This document shows, piece after piece, positions 1-6,938 of a stretch of 15,351 bases of DNA. The position numbers and the translations under genes are program-made. The DNA lies in assembly GCA_002294665.1 (NCBI GenBank), contig DBFQ01000037.1, positions 1 to 15,351 on the forward strand, read 5' to 3'. The stretch comes from Candidatus Aminicenantes bacterium UBA876 (GTDB lineage Bacteria > Acidobacteriota > Aminicenantia > UBA2199). Below the pieces are notes generated by a model that ran no database searches, was not told the origin of the DNA, and was given only the letters and a program-made list of their open reading frames with translations. Each line of letters starts with the position of its first letter. Positions within the stretch are counted from its first letter, which is position 1.

Positions 1-2
1 TG

Positions 3-1778
3 GTCACCCAGCAATTGGAATGCATCGGGCAGATGTCCTGCAATCCGTCCATCGGGGGAATCGCCAAAGGGCACCTGGTACACGAAATCGACGTGTTCGG
101 CGGCATCATGCCGCGGGCGGCGGATGCGACCGGGATCCATTTCAAGGTATTGAACCGCAGCCGCGGACCGGCGGTGAGGGCGACAAGAACCCAGAACGAC
201 CGCAATGGCTACCGTGAAGCGGTTCGCCGCATGCTGGAACGCGTGCCGAACCTGCGTCTGTACCAGGGAACCGTGTGCGAACTTGGAATCCGGAACGGAA
301 GAGTCGCATCCGTGCGCTTGCTGGAAGGCGAAACCCTGGAATGCGGAGTCGTGGTGATCGCGGCGGGAACATTCCTGGACGGCAAGGTAACCATTGGTGA
401 AAATGCGTTTTCTTCCGGTCGGGCCAATGAGCCGGCGTCATTGGAACTCGCCCGGCAGATCCGCGAACTGGGTTTTCACGTGCTGCGCCTGAAGACGGGG
501 ACTCCCATGCGTTTGCATGCGGATTCGATTGATTACCGGTTTTTCTCGGCTCAACCCGGAGATGAGCCGCCGGTGACGTTCTCCATGTACACCAAACGCA
601 AGGTTCGCAATCGCGTGGTCTGTTATCTGGGACATACCAATCCCGATGCCCATCGCGTAATCCGGGACAACCTCGATCGTTCACCGCTCTATTCAGGTCG
701 CATTGAAGGGATCGGCCCGCGCTACTGTCCTTCCATTGAAGACAAGGTCGTCAAGTTTCCCCAGCGGGAGGCCCACCATATCTACCTCGAACCGGAAGGC
801 GTGAATACCCGTGAAGTGTATGTGAATGGACTGTCATCCAGCCTGCCCCTGGATGTGCAACGCGCCGTGCTTGACGCGATCCCCGGTCTGGAAGGCAGCG
901 TGATGATGCGCCCGGCTTACGCGATCGAATACGATTCACTGCAACCCACGGAATTGAAAACAAGCCTTGAGTCACGCAGGATCACCGGGTTGTTCTTTGC
1001 CGGACAGGTGAACGGCACGTCCGGATACGAGGAGGCTGCCGCCCAGGGATTGCTGGCCGGGATCAATGCCGTGATGTACCTGCGCGGTGAAGAGCCGGTG
1101 GTATTGCGGCGCGACCAGGCATACACCGGGGTGATGATTGACGATATCGTGCACAAGGGCGTGGATGAACCGTATCGCCTGTTTACCTCGCGGGCGGAAT
1201 ACCGTTTGCAGTTGCGCGAGGACAACGCGTTTGAGCGCCTGGGCGCCCTGGCCCGGAAACTGGGGCTGATGAATGAACGCCGCTACCGCGAACAATCCGC
1301 TCGCCTGGGGCGTTTACGGGCGGTGATCAACGGCATGCGCGAGAGCCGGGTCGATTACAATGGCGAAAAACGCAGCCTGATCCAGTTGCTGAAACAACCG
1401 GAGATGGATTTCCCGCACGTGCAGGAACTCTGGCCGCAACCCGGGCTTGATCCGTTGACTCCCGCGGACGCCGCCTATGTTGAGGCGGAAGTGAAATACG
1501 AAGGCTACATTCGCATCCAGCAGGAAGAGGCCCGGCGATTGGAACGGGTAAGGTCCCAGCCGATTCCCGAGGACCTGGAATACGCGGCGGTAGAGAGCCT
1601 GTCCACCGAGATCCGCCAGAAACTGCAGGGCAGCCGCCCGGCCACACTGGGTGAAGCCATGGATGTTCCGGGAGTGACTCCCGCGGCGGTTACGGCGATC
1701 CGTATCCACCTGGTGCTGCGCGAAAGGCAAAAAAAACCGGGACGGACCGAGCCCGTCCCGGTTGATCGAGGAGATTAA
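3..1778 (+). CDS. mnmG: tRNA uridine-5-carboxymethylaminomethyl modification enzyme MnmG (GidA), 5' end missing
   Basis: FAD-dependent MnmG, which with MnmE installs the carboxymethylaminomethyl group at C5 of wobble U34 in certain tRNAs, in the cytoplasm. The reading frame is open from base 3, so the gene starts outside the window. By comparison with the usual 600-630 residues, about 35-40 N-terminal residues, including the first FAD-binding glycine loop, are missing. Family motifs are plain: [11 protein letters not shown] with its conserved Cys at the left edge, [49 protein letters not shown] (second FAD/NAD contact region) and [16 protein letters not shown], followed by the helical C-terminal MnmE-binding region. 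A TTG at 15 is internal to the conserved domain and is not the start. The last 4 bases overlap the stop of the convergent lipoprotein gene. The 3' end also encodes that gene's terminator hairpin. Identification is secure. Confidence 0.97.
   Translation, partial: VTQQLECIGQMSCNPSIGGIAKGHLVHEIDVFGGIMPRAADATGIHFKVLNRSRGPAVRATRTQNDRNGYREAVRRMLERVPNLRLYQGTVCELGIRNGRVASVRLLEGETLECGVVVIAAGTFLDGKVTIGENAFSSGRANEPASLELARQIRELGFHVLRLKTGTPMRLHADSIDYRFFSAQPGDEPPVTFSMYTKRKVRNRVVCYLGHTNPDAHRVIRDNLDRSPLYSGRIEGIGPRYCPSIEDKVVKFPQREAHHIYLEPEGVNTREVYVNGLSSSLPLDVQRAVLDAIPGLEGSVMMRPAYAIEYDSLQPTELKTSLESRRITGLFFAGQVNGTSGYEEAAAQGLLAGINAVMYLRGEEPVVLRRDQAYTGVMIDDIVHKGVDEPYRLFTSRAEYRLQLREDNAFERLGALARKLGLMNERRYREQSARLGRLRAVINGMRESRVDYNGEKRSLIQLLKQPEMDFPHVQELWPQPGLDPLTPADAAYVEAEVKYEGYIRIQQEEARRLERVRSQPIPEDLEYAAVESLSTEIRQKLQGSRPATLGEAMDVPGVTPAAVTAIRIHLVLRERQKKPGRTEPVPVDRGD
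1729..1761 (-). terminator. Rho-independent terminator of the lipoprotein gene, inside the mnmG coding sequence
   Basis: Read on the minus strand, this is a perfect 9-bp GC-rich stem (CCGGGACGG / CCGTCCCGG) with a 7-nt loop, followed directly by a run of eight T. The stop codon of the minus-strand lipoprotein gene lies 14 bases upstream. On the plus strand the stem is followed by TTGATC rather than a T run, so it should act in one direction only. The whole structure sits within the last codons of mnmG. Confidence 0.88.
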
Positions 1779-2197
1779 TCGTCGAGTGAACTGGTTACTT
1801 TCTGCAGGCGCTCATTCGCATCCTTGACCGCCTGGTCCTCACCGTATTGCATCAATTTTCCCATGATCCCCATCATGCGCGGACCCATGGATTCAAAACG
1901 ATCCTTGAATTGCTCAAAGCCGGCCGGGAGTTCATTCCCCTTCATGCCCTTCAATTCCGGGTGGGCTTCCATCATGGCTTTCATGCGCGGAGTCAGGGCC
2001 TCCATGCGGTCCGCAAATGCGTTCGTGGCTTTTGCCACATCCGCGGCGCTGGCGGATTTTTCCATGTCATTGATATAACCTTCCGTGGCGGTCAGGTAAT
2101 CACCCATTACGGCTTTGGGATCGTTGCTCTTTCCACCGCAGGCCTGGAAAGCCAGCAATGCAACAAAAAGCATGCTCAAAATCAGGATCCGTTTCAT
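1775..2197 (-). CDS. Small Met-rich putative lipoprotein, unknown function
   Basis: 140 residues. The N-terminus has a short basic start (MKR), a hydrophobic stretch ([14 protein letters not shown]) and a cysteine at residue 20 followed by GG. This suggests a lipoprotein signal peptide, although the lipobox (F-Q-A-C) has an unusual Phe at -3. Cys20 is the only cysteine. The mature part is predicted to be helical and is methionine-rich: 14 Met in the whole protein, many between residues 60 and 120 (for example [18 protein letters not shown]). I do not recognise a family. The start is fixed by a clear AGGAGG five bases before the ATG and by the signal peptide. It is a single-gene unit with its own promoter upstream and a hairpin terminator downstream, converging on mnmG with a 4-base stop overlap. 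The Met-rich helices could bind soft metals or be plain amphipathic helices; the sequence does not decide this. Confidence 0.82.
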   Translation of the reverse strand: MKRILILSMLFVALLAFQACGGKSNDPKAVMGDYLTATEGYINDMEKSASAADVAKATNAFADRMEALTPRMKAMMEAHPELKGMKGNELPAGFEQFKDRFESMGPRMMGIMGKLMQYGEDQAVKDANERLQKVTSSLDD

Positions 2198-2231
2198 GAT
2201 TTCCTCCTAATATGGAAAGCGGATAATCCGC

Positions 2232-2260
2232 ATTGTATGCCTTGATCAATACAAATGCAA
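2232..2260 (-). promoter_or_regulatory. Sigma70-type promoter of the lipoprotein gene
   Basis: On the minus strand, TTGCAT, a 17-bp spacer and TACAAT (5 of 6 to TATAAT). The -10 box is 34 bases upstream of the ATG, leaving room for the visible AGGAGG ribosome binding site. The -35 match is weak (3 of 6). Confidence 0.5.
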
Positions 2261-2572
2261 CTAAGGTATCAGGTGGCAGGAGGCAGGAAGGCAGGGAGAC
2301 CCTGAATAAGGAATAAAGCAGAAGGAATGAAGCGCGACAATCAACCGGGTTGCGTTGTTTCCTACCTTCTACTTTCTACAATGATCAATGTAGCAGAAAC
2401 AGGGGTCAGGAGACAGGAGGCAGGAGACAAACCCGGAATATGGAATAATGAATAAAGAAGCAAGAATAAGGCAACTTTATTCCCACCCTCAACTCACTAA
2501 AATTCCCTTTTCCTGGCGCTCAAAGGTGCTTCCTGTGTCTTCCTGTCACCTGCCTCCTGTCACCTGTGACCT
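2261..2572. repeat. Gene-free low-complexity intergenic region with short degenerate repeats
   Basis: No gene is supported here. The stretch is a mosaic of short units such as CAGGAGGCAGG, GGAATAATGAATAA and CTTCTACTTTCTACA. An 18-nt unit at 2270-2287 (CAGGTGGCAGGAGGCAGG) recurs as its reverse complement at 2549-2566 with one mismatch. A third, 13-nt copy (GACAGGAGGCAGG) is at 2412-2424. A stem-loop of TTCTACA with TGTAGCAGAA spans 2374-2398. The unit character and both orientations suggest an expanding intergenic repeat family rather than a decayed gene. Confidence 0.6.
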
Positions 2573-2700
2573 TCTCCCCAACTTTCCAACTCCCCAACTC
2601 CCCAACCTTCCAACTCTCTAACTCTCCAACTCTCCAACTCTCCAACTCCCTAACTCTCCAACTCCCCAACTCCCCAACTCCCCAACTTTCTTACCTTTCC
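2573..2700. repeat. 8-bp tandem repeat array, about 16 units, consensus ACTCTCCA / ACTCCCCA
   Basis: Sixteen consecutive 8-bp units hold perfect phase from 2573 to 2700. Variants include ACTTTCCA, ACTCCCCA, ACTCTCCA, ACTCCCTA and ACCTTCCA. The last unit ends at the base before the -35 box of the murA promoter. The plus strand is almost all C/T with an AA step. An open frame across it yields only an 8-residue periodic Leu/Gln/Ser/Asn/Pro/Thr peptide and is an artefact. Confidence 0.9.
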
Positions 2701-2729
2701 TTGAAAATGCTCTATTTCATGGGTATAAT
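2701..2729 (+). promoter_or_regulatory. Near-consensus sigma70 promoter of murA
   Basis: TTGAAA (5 of 6), a 17-bp spacer and a perfect TATAAT at 2724-2729. The expected transcription start is 2736-2738, that is, at or two bases before the murA ATG at 2738. The transcript would therefore be essentially leaderless. Confidence 0.85.
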
Positions 2730-2737
2730 GGTGATTC

Positions 2738-4009
2738 ATGCAACCTCAACTGATCCGAATCCAGGGTGGCAGACCGCTTCATGGTCGCGTAGTCGTTGCC
2801 GGCGCCAAAAATGCCGCTTTACCGGAACTGGCGGCCGCGCTGTTGACCGGGGACCGCCTCAACCTGGCCAGCGTGCCCGATGTGGCGGATATCCATGTCA
2901 TGTTGCGCGCGCTGGCGGGACTGGGGGCCGAAACGAACTTCAACTCCGGTCGGGTGACGATTCACCTTTCCGCTCTGCAATCCAGCCATGTTCCTCCGGA
3001 GATCGTGCAAACCAGCCGGGCATCGATCCTGTTGCTCGGCCCATTGCTGGCAAGAGCGGGCGAAGCCCGGGTTTCTCTTCCCGGGGGATGCCCCATCGGT
3101 GACCGCAAATTTGATTTTCACCTGGCCGGACTGCGGCGGATGGGCGCGGAGATCCGCATCGAGAAAGACCATATAATCGGACACGCGCCGCGCTTGAAGG
3201 GGGTTGATTTCGAATTCCCCGGGGTGACGGTAACGGGAACGGAAAACCTGCTGATGGCGGCCGTACTGGCGGAAGGCGAGACGGTGCTGCGCAATTGCGC
3301 GCGTGAGCCGGAGATTGCGGACCTGATGCAACTGCTTGGCGCCATGGGCGCGCGCGTGGCAACCGGGGACGAGGGACGGGTGATCCGGATTCAGGGTGTT
3401 GCCGGCCTGAGCGGAGCTTCCCACCGCGTGATCGCCGATCGCATTGAGATGGGGACCTATCTGATCGCCGGAGCGTTGGGAGAAAATGACATCACCGTTG
3501 AGGGAGGTGAACCCGGCCACGTGATGAGCCTGCTGGACATCTTAACCCGGGCGGACATTCCCTGGGAGCGGAACGGTGCCGGCATCCGGGTCCGGGCGGC
3601 GGGTACGCCCCGGCCGGTTGAGGTGGAGACGCGGCCTTTCCCCGGATTTCCCACCGACCTCCAGGCCCAGATGACCACCCTGCTGACCCAGGTTCCCGGC
3701 GTTTCCCTTGTCAGGGAAACCATTTTCAACAATCGTTTTCAGCATGCAGAGGAATTGCGCCGCATGGGTGCAGACATCTTTGTCAGCGGCGATACGGCGC
3801 GAATCCAGGGGCCGACTCCACTAAAGGGTTGCCTGTTGCGCGCGACCGACCTGCGCGCGTCCGCCGCCCTGATCCTGGGCGGGCTGATCGCTTCCGGTGA
3901 GACCATCGTGAGCAACGCCGGCCAGTTGTTCCGGGGCTATGAAAACCTGCCGGAGAAATTCGCCGGCCTGGGGGCGAGGATCCAGGTGGAGGGAGGCGAT
4001 AATGGATGA
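2738..4009 (+). CDS. murA: UDP-N-acetylglucosamine 1-carboxyvinyltransferase MurA
   Basis: First committed step of peptidoglycan synthesis: transfers enolpyruvate from PEP to UDP-GlcNAc in the cytoplasm. 423 residues, the usual length. Visible active-site features are the GAKNAALP loop (Lys24, Asn25), the PEP-binding SLPGGCPIGDR loop with the catalytic Cys118 (the Asp variant that causes fosfomycin resistance is not present), the general base Asp307 in GFPTDLQAQ, Arg373 in DLRASAA, and Arg399 in FRGYENL. The start at 2738 fits the family (IRIQGG about six residues in). No Shine-Dalgarno sequence precedes it; the -10 box ends nine bases upstream, so the mRNA is probably leaderless. The stop overlaps the next gene's start by 8 bases; murA heads a three-gene operon with the HIT and NYN genes. 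Confidence 0.97.
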   Translation: MQPQLIRIQGGRPLHGRVVVAGAKNAALPELAAALLTGDRLNLASVPDVADIHVMLRALAGLGAETNFNSGRVTIHLSALQSSHVPPEIVQTSRASILLLGPLLARAGEARVSLPGGCPIGDRKFDFHLAGLRRMGAEIRIEKDHIIGHAPRLKGVDFEFPGVTVTGTENLLMAAVLAEGETVLRNCAREPEIADLMQLLGAMGARVATGDEGRVIRIQGVAGLSGASHRVIADRIEMGTYLIAGALGENDITVEGGEPGHVMSLLDILTRADIPWERNGAGIRVRAAGTPRPVEVETRPFPGFPTDLQAQMTTLLTQVPGVSLVRETIFNNRFQHAEELRRMGADIFVSGDTARIQGPTPLKGCLLRATDLRASAALILGGLIASGETIVSNAGQLFRGYENLPEKFAGLGARIQVEGGDNG

Positions 4010-4331
4010 CTGCCTGTTCTGCCGTATCGTAAATGGCGACATCAATACGGAATTTGTACTGGAAAACCGGGACGCGGTGGTATTTCATGATATATCCCCG
4101 CAGGCGCCGGTTCACTTGCTGGTGGTGCCCCGCATACACGTGGCGGACATCCGCTCAGCTCCCCCGGAGTTACTGGGCCGGCTGTTTCAGACCGCGAATG
4201 AAGCCGCGGCATTGGCGGGATTGGATCAATTCCGCTATGTCGTCAATACCGGGCCAAGTGCGGGGCAATCGGTTTTTCATCTTCACGTCCACCTGCTGGG
4301 AGGACGGACCCTGAACTGGCCTCCGGGCTGA
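4002..4331 (+). CDS. HIT-family (HinT-like) purine nucleotide phosphoramidase/hydrolase
   Basis: 109 residues, typical of bacterial HinT-like proteins, which hydrolyse adenosine phosphoramidates and related nucleotide conjugates. The N-terminus has the CxxC pair (Cys4, Cys7, in DCLFCRI) often found in zinc-containing members. VVPRIHVADI lies mid-protein, and the histidine triad HLHVH is at residues 93-97 followed by LLGGR. I chose ATG 4002 because a GGAGGGAGG lies just upstream and because MDDCLFCRIV is the standard family start; an upstream in-frame extension would run into murA. It overlaps the murA stop by 8 bases, so translation is probably coupled. The NYN-domain gene follows 11 bases after the stop. 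Confidence 0.93.
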   Translation: MDDCLFCRIVNGDINTEFVLENRDAVVFHDISPQAPVHLLVVPRIHVADIRSAPPELLGRLFQTANEAAALAGLDQFRYVVNTGPSAGQSVFHLHVHLLGGRTLNWPPG

Positions 4332-4342
4332 AGAAAAAAGTC

Positions 4343-4819
4343 ATGCCGTATATTATTGATGGCAACAACCTGATCGGCAGTTCTCCGGACCTGTCGCTTG
4401 AAGAGGCCGGAAGCCGGCAGCAGTTGATCCACATTGTGCGCAAATTCCAGCAGAGCCGGAACAGCAAGGTCATCATTGTTTTTGACGGTGAACCCGAAGG
4501 AACGTCACACAGGCAGGAACTGGGCCCCAAGTATACCGTGTTGTATCCCCGCTATGGCCGCAGCGCGGACGACGAGATCAAGCGGATTTTGAACTCGTAC
4601 AACGATTTTCGCGACGTGGTGCTCGTGACTTCGGACCGGGAATTGAAATCATTCGCCCGCGGCCTGGGCGCTCGAACCGTGAATTCAATCGAATTCTACT
4701 TTACACTCAAGCGCGAATATCGCGTGACCGGGAAAAAAGAAGAGACCCAGAAGCGTATCGAAACCAGTCTTTCCGATCAGGAAGTCGATCAGTGGCTGAA
4801 GATATTCAGCGGCGACTGA
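4343..4819 (+). CDS. NYN-domain ribonuclease, YacP/Rae1-like
   Basis: 158 residues matching the YacP-type NYN (PIN-like) family, whose best-known member, Bacillus Rae1, is a ribosome-associated endoribonuclease. Metal-site residues sit where expected: YIIDGNNLIG near the N-terminus (Asp6, Asn9), IIVFDGEPEG around residue 48, SADDEIKR (acidic pair) around 75, and VVLVTSDREL around 93. The C-terminal tail (LSDQEVDQWLKIFSGD) also recalls the family. It is the last gene of the murA-HIT-NYN operon. The ribosome binding site is weak (GAAGAAAAAAG). Its stop overlaps the stop region of the convergent birA by 14 bases. The exact RNA target here is unknown. Confidence 0.85.
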   Translation: MPYIIDGNNLIGSSPDLSLEEAGSRQQLIHIVRKFQQSRNSKVIIVFDGEPEGTSHRQELGPKYTVLYPRYGRSADDEIKRILNSYNDFRDVVLVTSDRELKSFARGLGARTVNSIEFYFTLKREYRVTGKKEETQKRIETSLSDQEVDQWLKIFSGD

Positions 4820-5591
4820 TTGTTTTATTATCCGCATCCGGCCATTCCACTTCACCACTGTAACAGATCTCTTTGTTTCCGTTGGCACCGAGCAGAATCA
4901 AGCCTCCGTCCCGGGCGATGCCTGCGAAACGCCCCCGCCTGGTTTCAGACTGTCCCCGGAACTCCAGGCTTTCGCAGCGCATCCAGCGCGTCAGGCGCCG
5001 GGTGCGTGAGCGCAAGCCACGGATCCTTCTTTTCTCCAGGTTGCGATGGAGCAGATCCAGCCGGCTGAGTATCACGGGCAGGATCTCGGCGGCTTCAAAG
5101 CTTCTTCCGCAACTCAAGCGCAGGGAAGTGGCCCGTTTTCGCAGGTCGTCCGGGAAGTCGCTCTCCAGGTGATTCAGGTTGATCCCGATTCCGCAGATGC
5201 AGATGACGCCCTCGGAAGTGATCCGGCTTTCACTGAGAATACCGGCGATTTTCCGTCCATCCAGCAATACGTCATTGGGCCATTTCAGCCGGATCCGGCG
5301 CCTGGAACAGAACCGCTTCAAGGTTTCCGCCACCGCCACTCCGGCACCCAGGGGCACCCAGGGCAGGGATTTCTTTTCCCTGAGCAGGAATCCCCAGGAA
5401 AAGTAAAGCCCGAGTCCGGGAGGAGAATGCCAGCGGCGTTGATGGCGCCCGCGTCCGCCGCTCTGGGATCCGGCGGTGACGCAAATGGGAAAGCGCGACA
5501 GCCATTCGTCCACGTGACCGTGCAGGTAATCCTGGGTGGATGTGCAGTTTTCGATATGAATCAGTTGAATTTTTTTTTTGTGAGTTTTCAC
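4806..5591 (-). CDS. birA: Biotin-[acetyl-CoA-carboxylase] ligase (BirA, class I without HTH)
   Basis: Activates biotin with ATP to biotinyl-5'-AMP and transfers it to the lysine of biotin carboxyl carrier proteins. From the GTG at 5591 it has 261 residues. Motifs: CTSTQDYL near the N-terminus, the adenylate-binding SGGRGRHQRRW loop (about 44-54), GLYFSW, KWPNDVLL (103-110) with Lys114 in GRKIAG, and GIGINLN (about 134-140), then a small SH3-like C-terminal domain. There is no N-terminal helix-turn-helix, so it should not be a repressor. The GTG start is chosen because GGAGG lies six bases upstream and because it overlaps the preceding stop as GTGA. A longer in-frame extension to 5690 lies inside the preceding gene and adds only non-homologous sequence. 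A run of ten A occupies codons 5-8. The C-terminal third is unusually Arg-rich. Confidence 0.92.
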   Translation of the reverse strand: MKTHKKKIQLIHIENCTSTQDYLHGHVDEWLSRFPICVTAGSQSGGRGRHQRRWHSPPGLGLYFSWGFLLREKKSLPWVPLGAGVAVAETLKRFCSRRRIRLKWPNDVLLDGRKIAGILSESRITSEGVICICGIGINLNHLESDFPDDLRKRATSLRLSCGRSFEAAEILPVILSRLDLLHRNLEKRRIRGLRSRTRRLTRWMRCESLEFRGQSETRRGRFAGIARDGGLILLGANGNKEICYSGEVEWPDADNKTISRR

Positions 5592-6880
5592 CGCCCGCCT
5601 CCGGTCCCGGATCGTACCACGGTCAACATGCTGAGGTTCCGCAGTACTTTTTCCCTGCGCGACAGGTCCTGCTGCAGGCGCAGTTTCCACCTTTTCGCCG
5701 TTGCCGGAGCCACGGAATCCATGAAGGCACGATCCCTGATCTTGCGCTGCATGCGGTGAATGCGGCTGCTCAATTCATCGTTTTCTTTGCGCAGGCTCAG
5801 CAAAATGGCGGCACGCGTTCCGGGCGTTGTCGGGGAGAAGAAGATGGACCATGGCTGGGACGCCACCCGGATCGCGTCGGCGGGCGGAGACTCCTCTATT
5901 CGCAGATCCATGATTCCGGAAAGGCGGCGGATGTCGGTCTTGTGCCTGGAAATCCATTGTGGCCGGCTGAGTTTTCCGGGAGAGAGGATGATTGTGATCC
6001 GGTTCGGCGCCGGCATGAAATGCAGGCCCGTGACGCGACGGATTTCCCGGATCAAACCGCGCAACATGTCGGTTCTTTGTGCTTCTCCGGAGAACGCCCA
6101 ATCGCCACGGAATTCCGGGTAGGGGAGGCGAAGCAGCAGTGTTTCGGAATCGGAACCCAGGCGGGAGAACGTTTCCTGGGTGATGTTGGGCATCAGTGGG
6201 TGAAGCAGATGGGCCACGTGCAACATGGCGTAGCGGACACATTGACGCGTGGCCGGGTTTTGCATATGCGCACGGGAGTATTCCAGATACCAGCCACTCA
6301 GGTCATGGCGGATAAAACGCAACAACCGGGCACAGGCGGGGACCAGGCGGTTGCGCTCAAAATGGTCGTTCAATTCCGCGGTCAGGGTGTTGAGGCGTTG
6401 CAGGAACCACTTGTCCATGTCGGAAAGGGTCGACGGGTGGGGCGATAGGGGTTCATCTCCATGCAGGTGGACGCAGGCGTAACGCAGGCAATTCCAGAGC
6501 TTGGCGGTCAGCGCGGAGGCCCCTTTCAGGCGACTGGATTCCGGCGGCCATCCGGGTTGCATGGCGATGGCGAAGCGCACGGCATCGCTTCCATAACTGC
6601 TTGCCATGCGAGCGAGTGCGGAATCCCCTTTGATTCCGGCATCGCGGACACAAAGGAGAGAAAGCGTGTCCGATTGAAAGGGCGTGCGGTCTGCGTGATC
6701 CGGTCGCAGCTGGTGGGTCCATGATTGTGGCATCAGGGCACTCTCGCGCATGAGCCGGTGTCGCAACAGAATATCCTGCCGAACAAGTGCTTGCGGTGGA
6801 TTCTGCTTCGTATCGCAAAGCCGGGGCGCCAGCGAAAGGCCGACATGATCCCAGGCGCTTTTCCAGCGATGGTCAAGCAT
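5588..6880 (-). CDS. ValRS-derived protein: anticodon-binding domain and C-terminal coiled coil, catalytic core missing
   Basis: 430 residues, an intact reading frame. Similarity to valyl-tRNA synthetase begins faintly near RQDILLRH (34) and becomes clear from YGSDAVRFAI (96) through KLWNCLRYA (127), DKWFLQRLN (156) and the helical anticodon-binding domain with FIRHDLSGWYLEYSR (189-203) and LLHPLMPNITQETFSRL (225-241). The C-terminus (about 360-418) has the ValRS-type coiled-coil arm, including FMDSVAPATAKRWKLRLQQ. Full ValRS is about 850-950 residues. The Rossmann half with HIGH and the editing domain is absent, and where KMSKS belongs there is only VRDAGIKGDSALARM. It therefore cannot be an ordinary synthetase. 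The ATG at 6880 is preferred: AGGAG lies 11 bases upstream and it follows the receiver gene by 58 bases; the exact start is uncertain. birA overlaps its stop by 4 bases (GTGA). It is either a repurposed paralogue or a remnant that stayed open. Confidence 0.75.
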   Translation of the reverse strand: MLDHRWKSAWDHVGLSLAPRLCDTKQNPPQALVRQDILLRHRLMRESALMPQSWTHQLRPDHADRTPFQSDTLSLLCVRDAGIKGDSALARMASSYGSDAVRFAIAMQPGWPPESSRLKGASALTAKLWNCLRYACVHLHGDEPLSPHPSTLSDMDKWFLQRLNTLTAELNDHFERNRLVPACARLLRFIRHDLSGWYLEYSRAHMQNPATRQCVRYAMLHVAHLLHPLMPNITQETFSRLGSDSETLLLRLPYPEFRGDWAFSGEAQRTDMLRGLIREIRRVTGLHFMPAPNRITIILSPGKLSRPQWISRHKTDIRRLSGIMDLRIEESPPADAIRVASQPWSIFFSPTTPGTRAAILLSLRKENDELSSRIHRMQRKIRDRAFMDSVAPATAKRWKLRLQQDLSRREKVLRNLSMLTVVRSGTGGGR

Positions 6881-6938
6881 GTGTGGATTACAACTCCTGG
6901 GCAACGGCGGGCAAAGCATGCGATTATGAAATGGGGAA

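Noticed and set aside
2573..2700. Tandem repeats considered as a CRISPR array
   Set aside because: Units are 8 bp with no spacers and there are no cas genes nearby.
2566..3102. A 178-codon plus-strand open frame beginning with a Leu/Gln/Ser/Asn/Pro/Thr periodic peptide
   Set aside because: It is produced by the 8-bp tandem array and then runs out of frame through murA, which is unambiguous. No family similarity.
2819..3520. A 233-codon minus-strand open frame inside murA
   Set aside because: Shadow of murA in GC-rich DNA; no motif or ribosome binding site.
4795..4810. GCTGAA-GATA-TTCAGC hairpin near the yacP/birA stops as a shared terminator
   Set aside because: The stem is only 6 bp, AT-containing, and no T run follows closely on either strand.
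5046..5759. A 237-codon plus-strand open frame opposite birA
   Set aside because: Antisense to clear biotin ligase motifs; no recognisable domain.
5540..6448. A 302-codon plus-strand open frame opposite the ValRS-like gene
   Set aside because: Antisense to a frame with clear ValRS homology. Composition is that of a shadow frame, and no ribosome binding site or motif is present.
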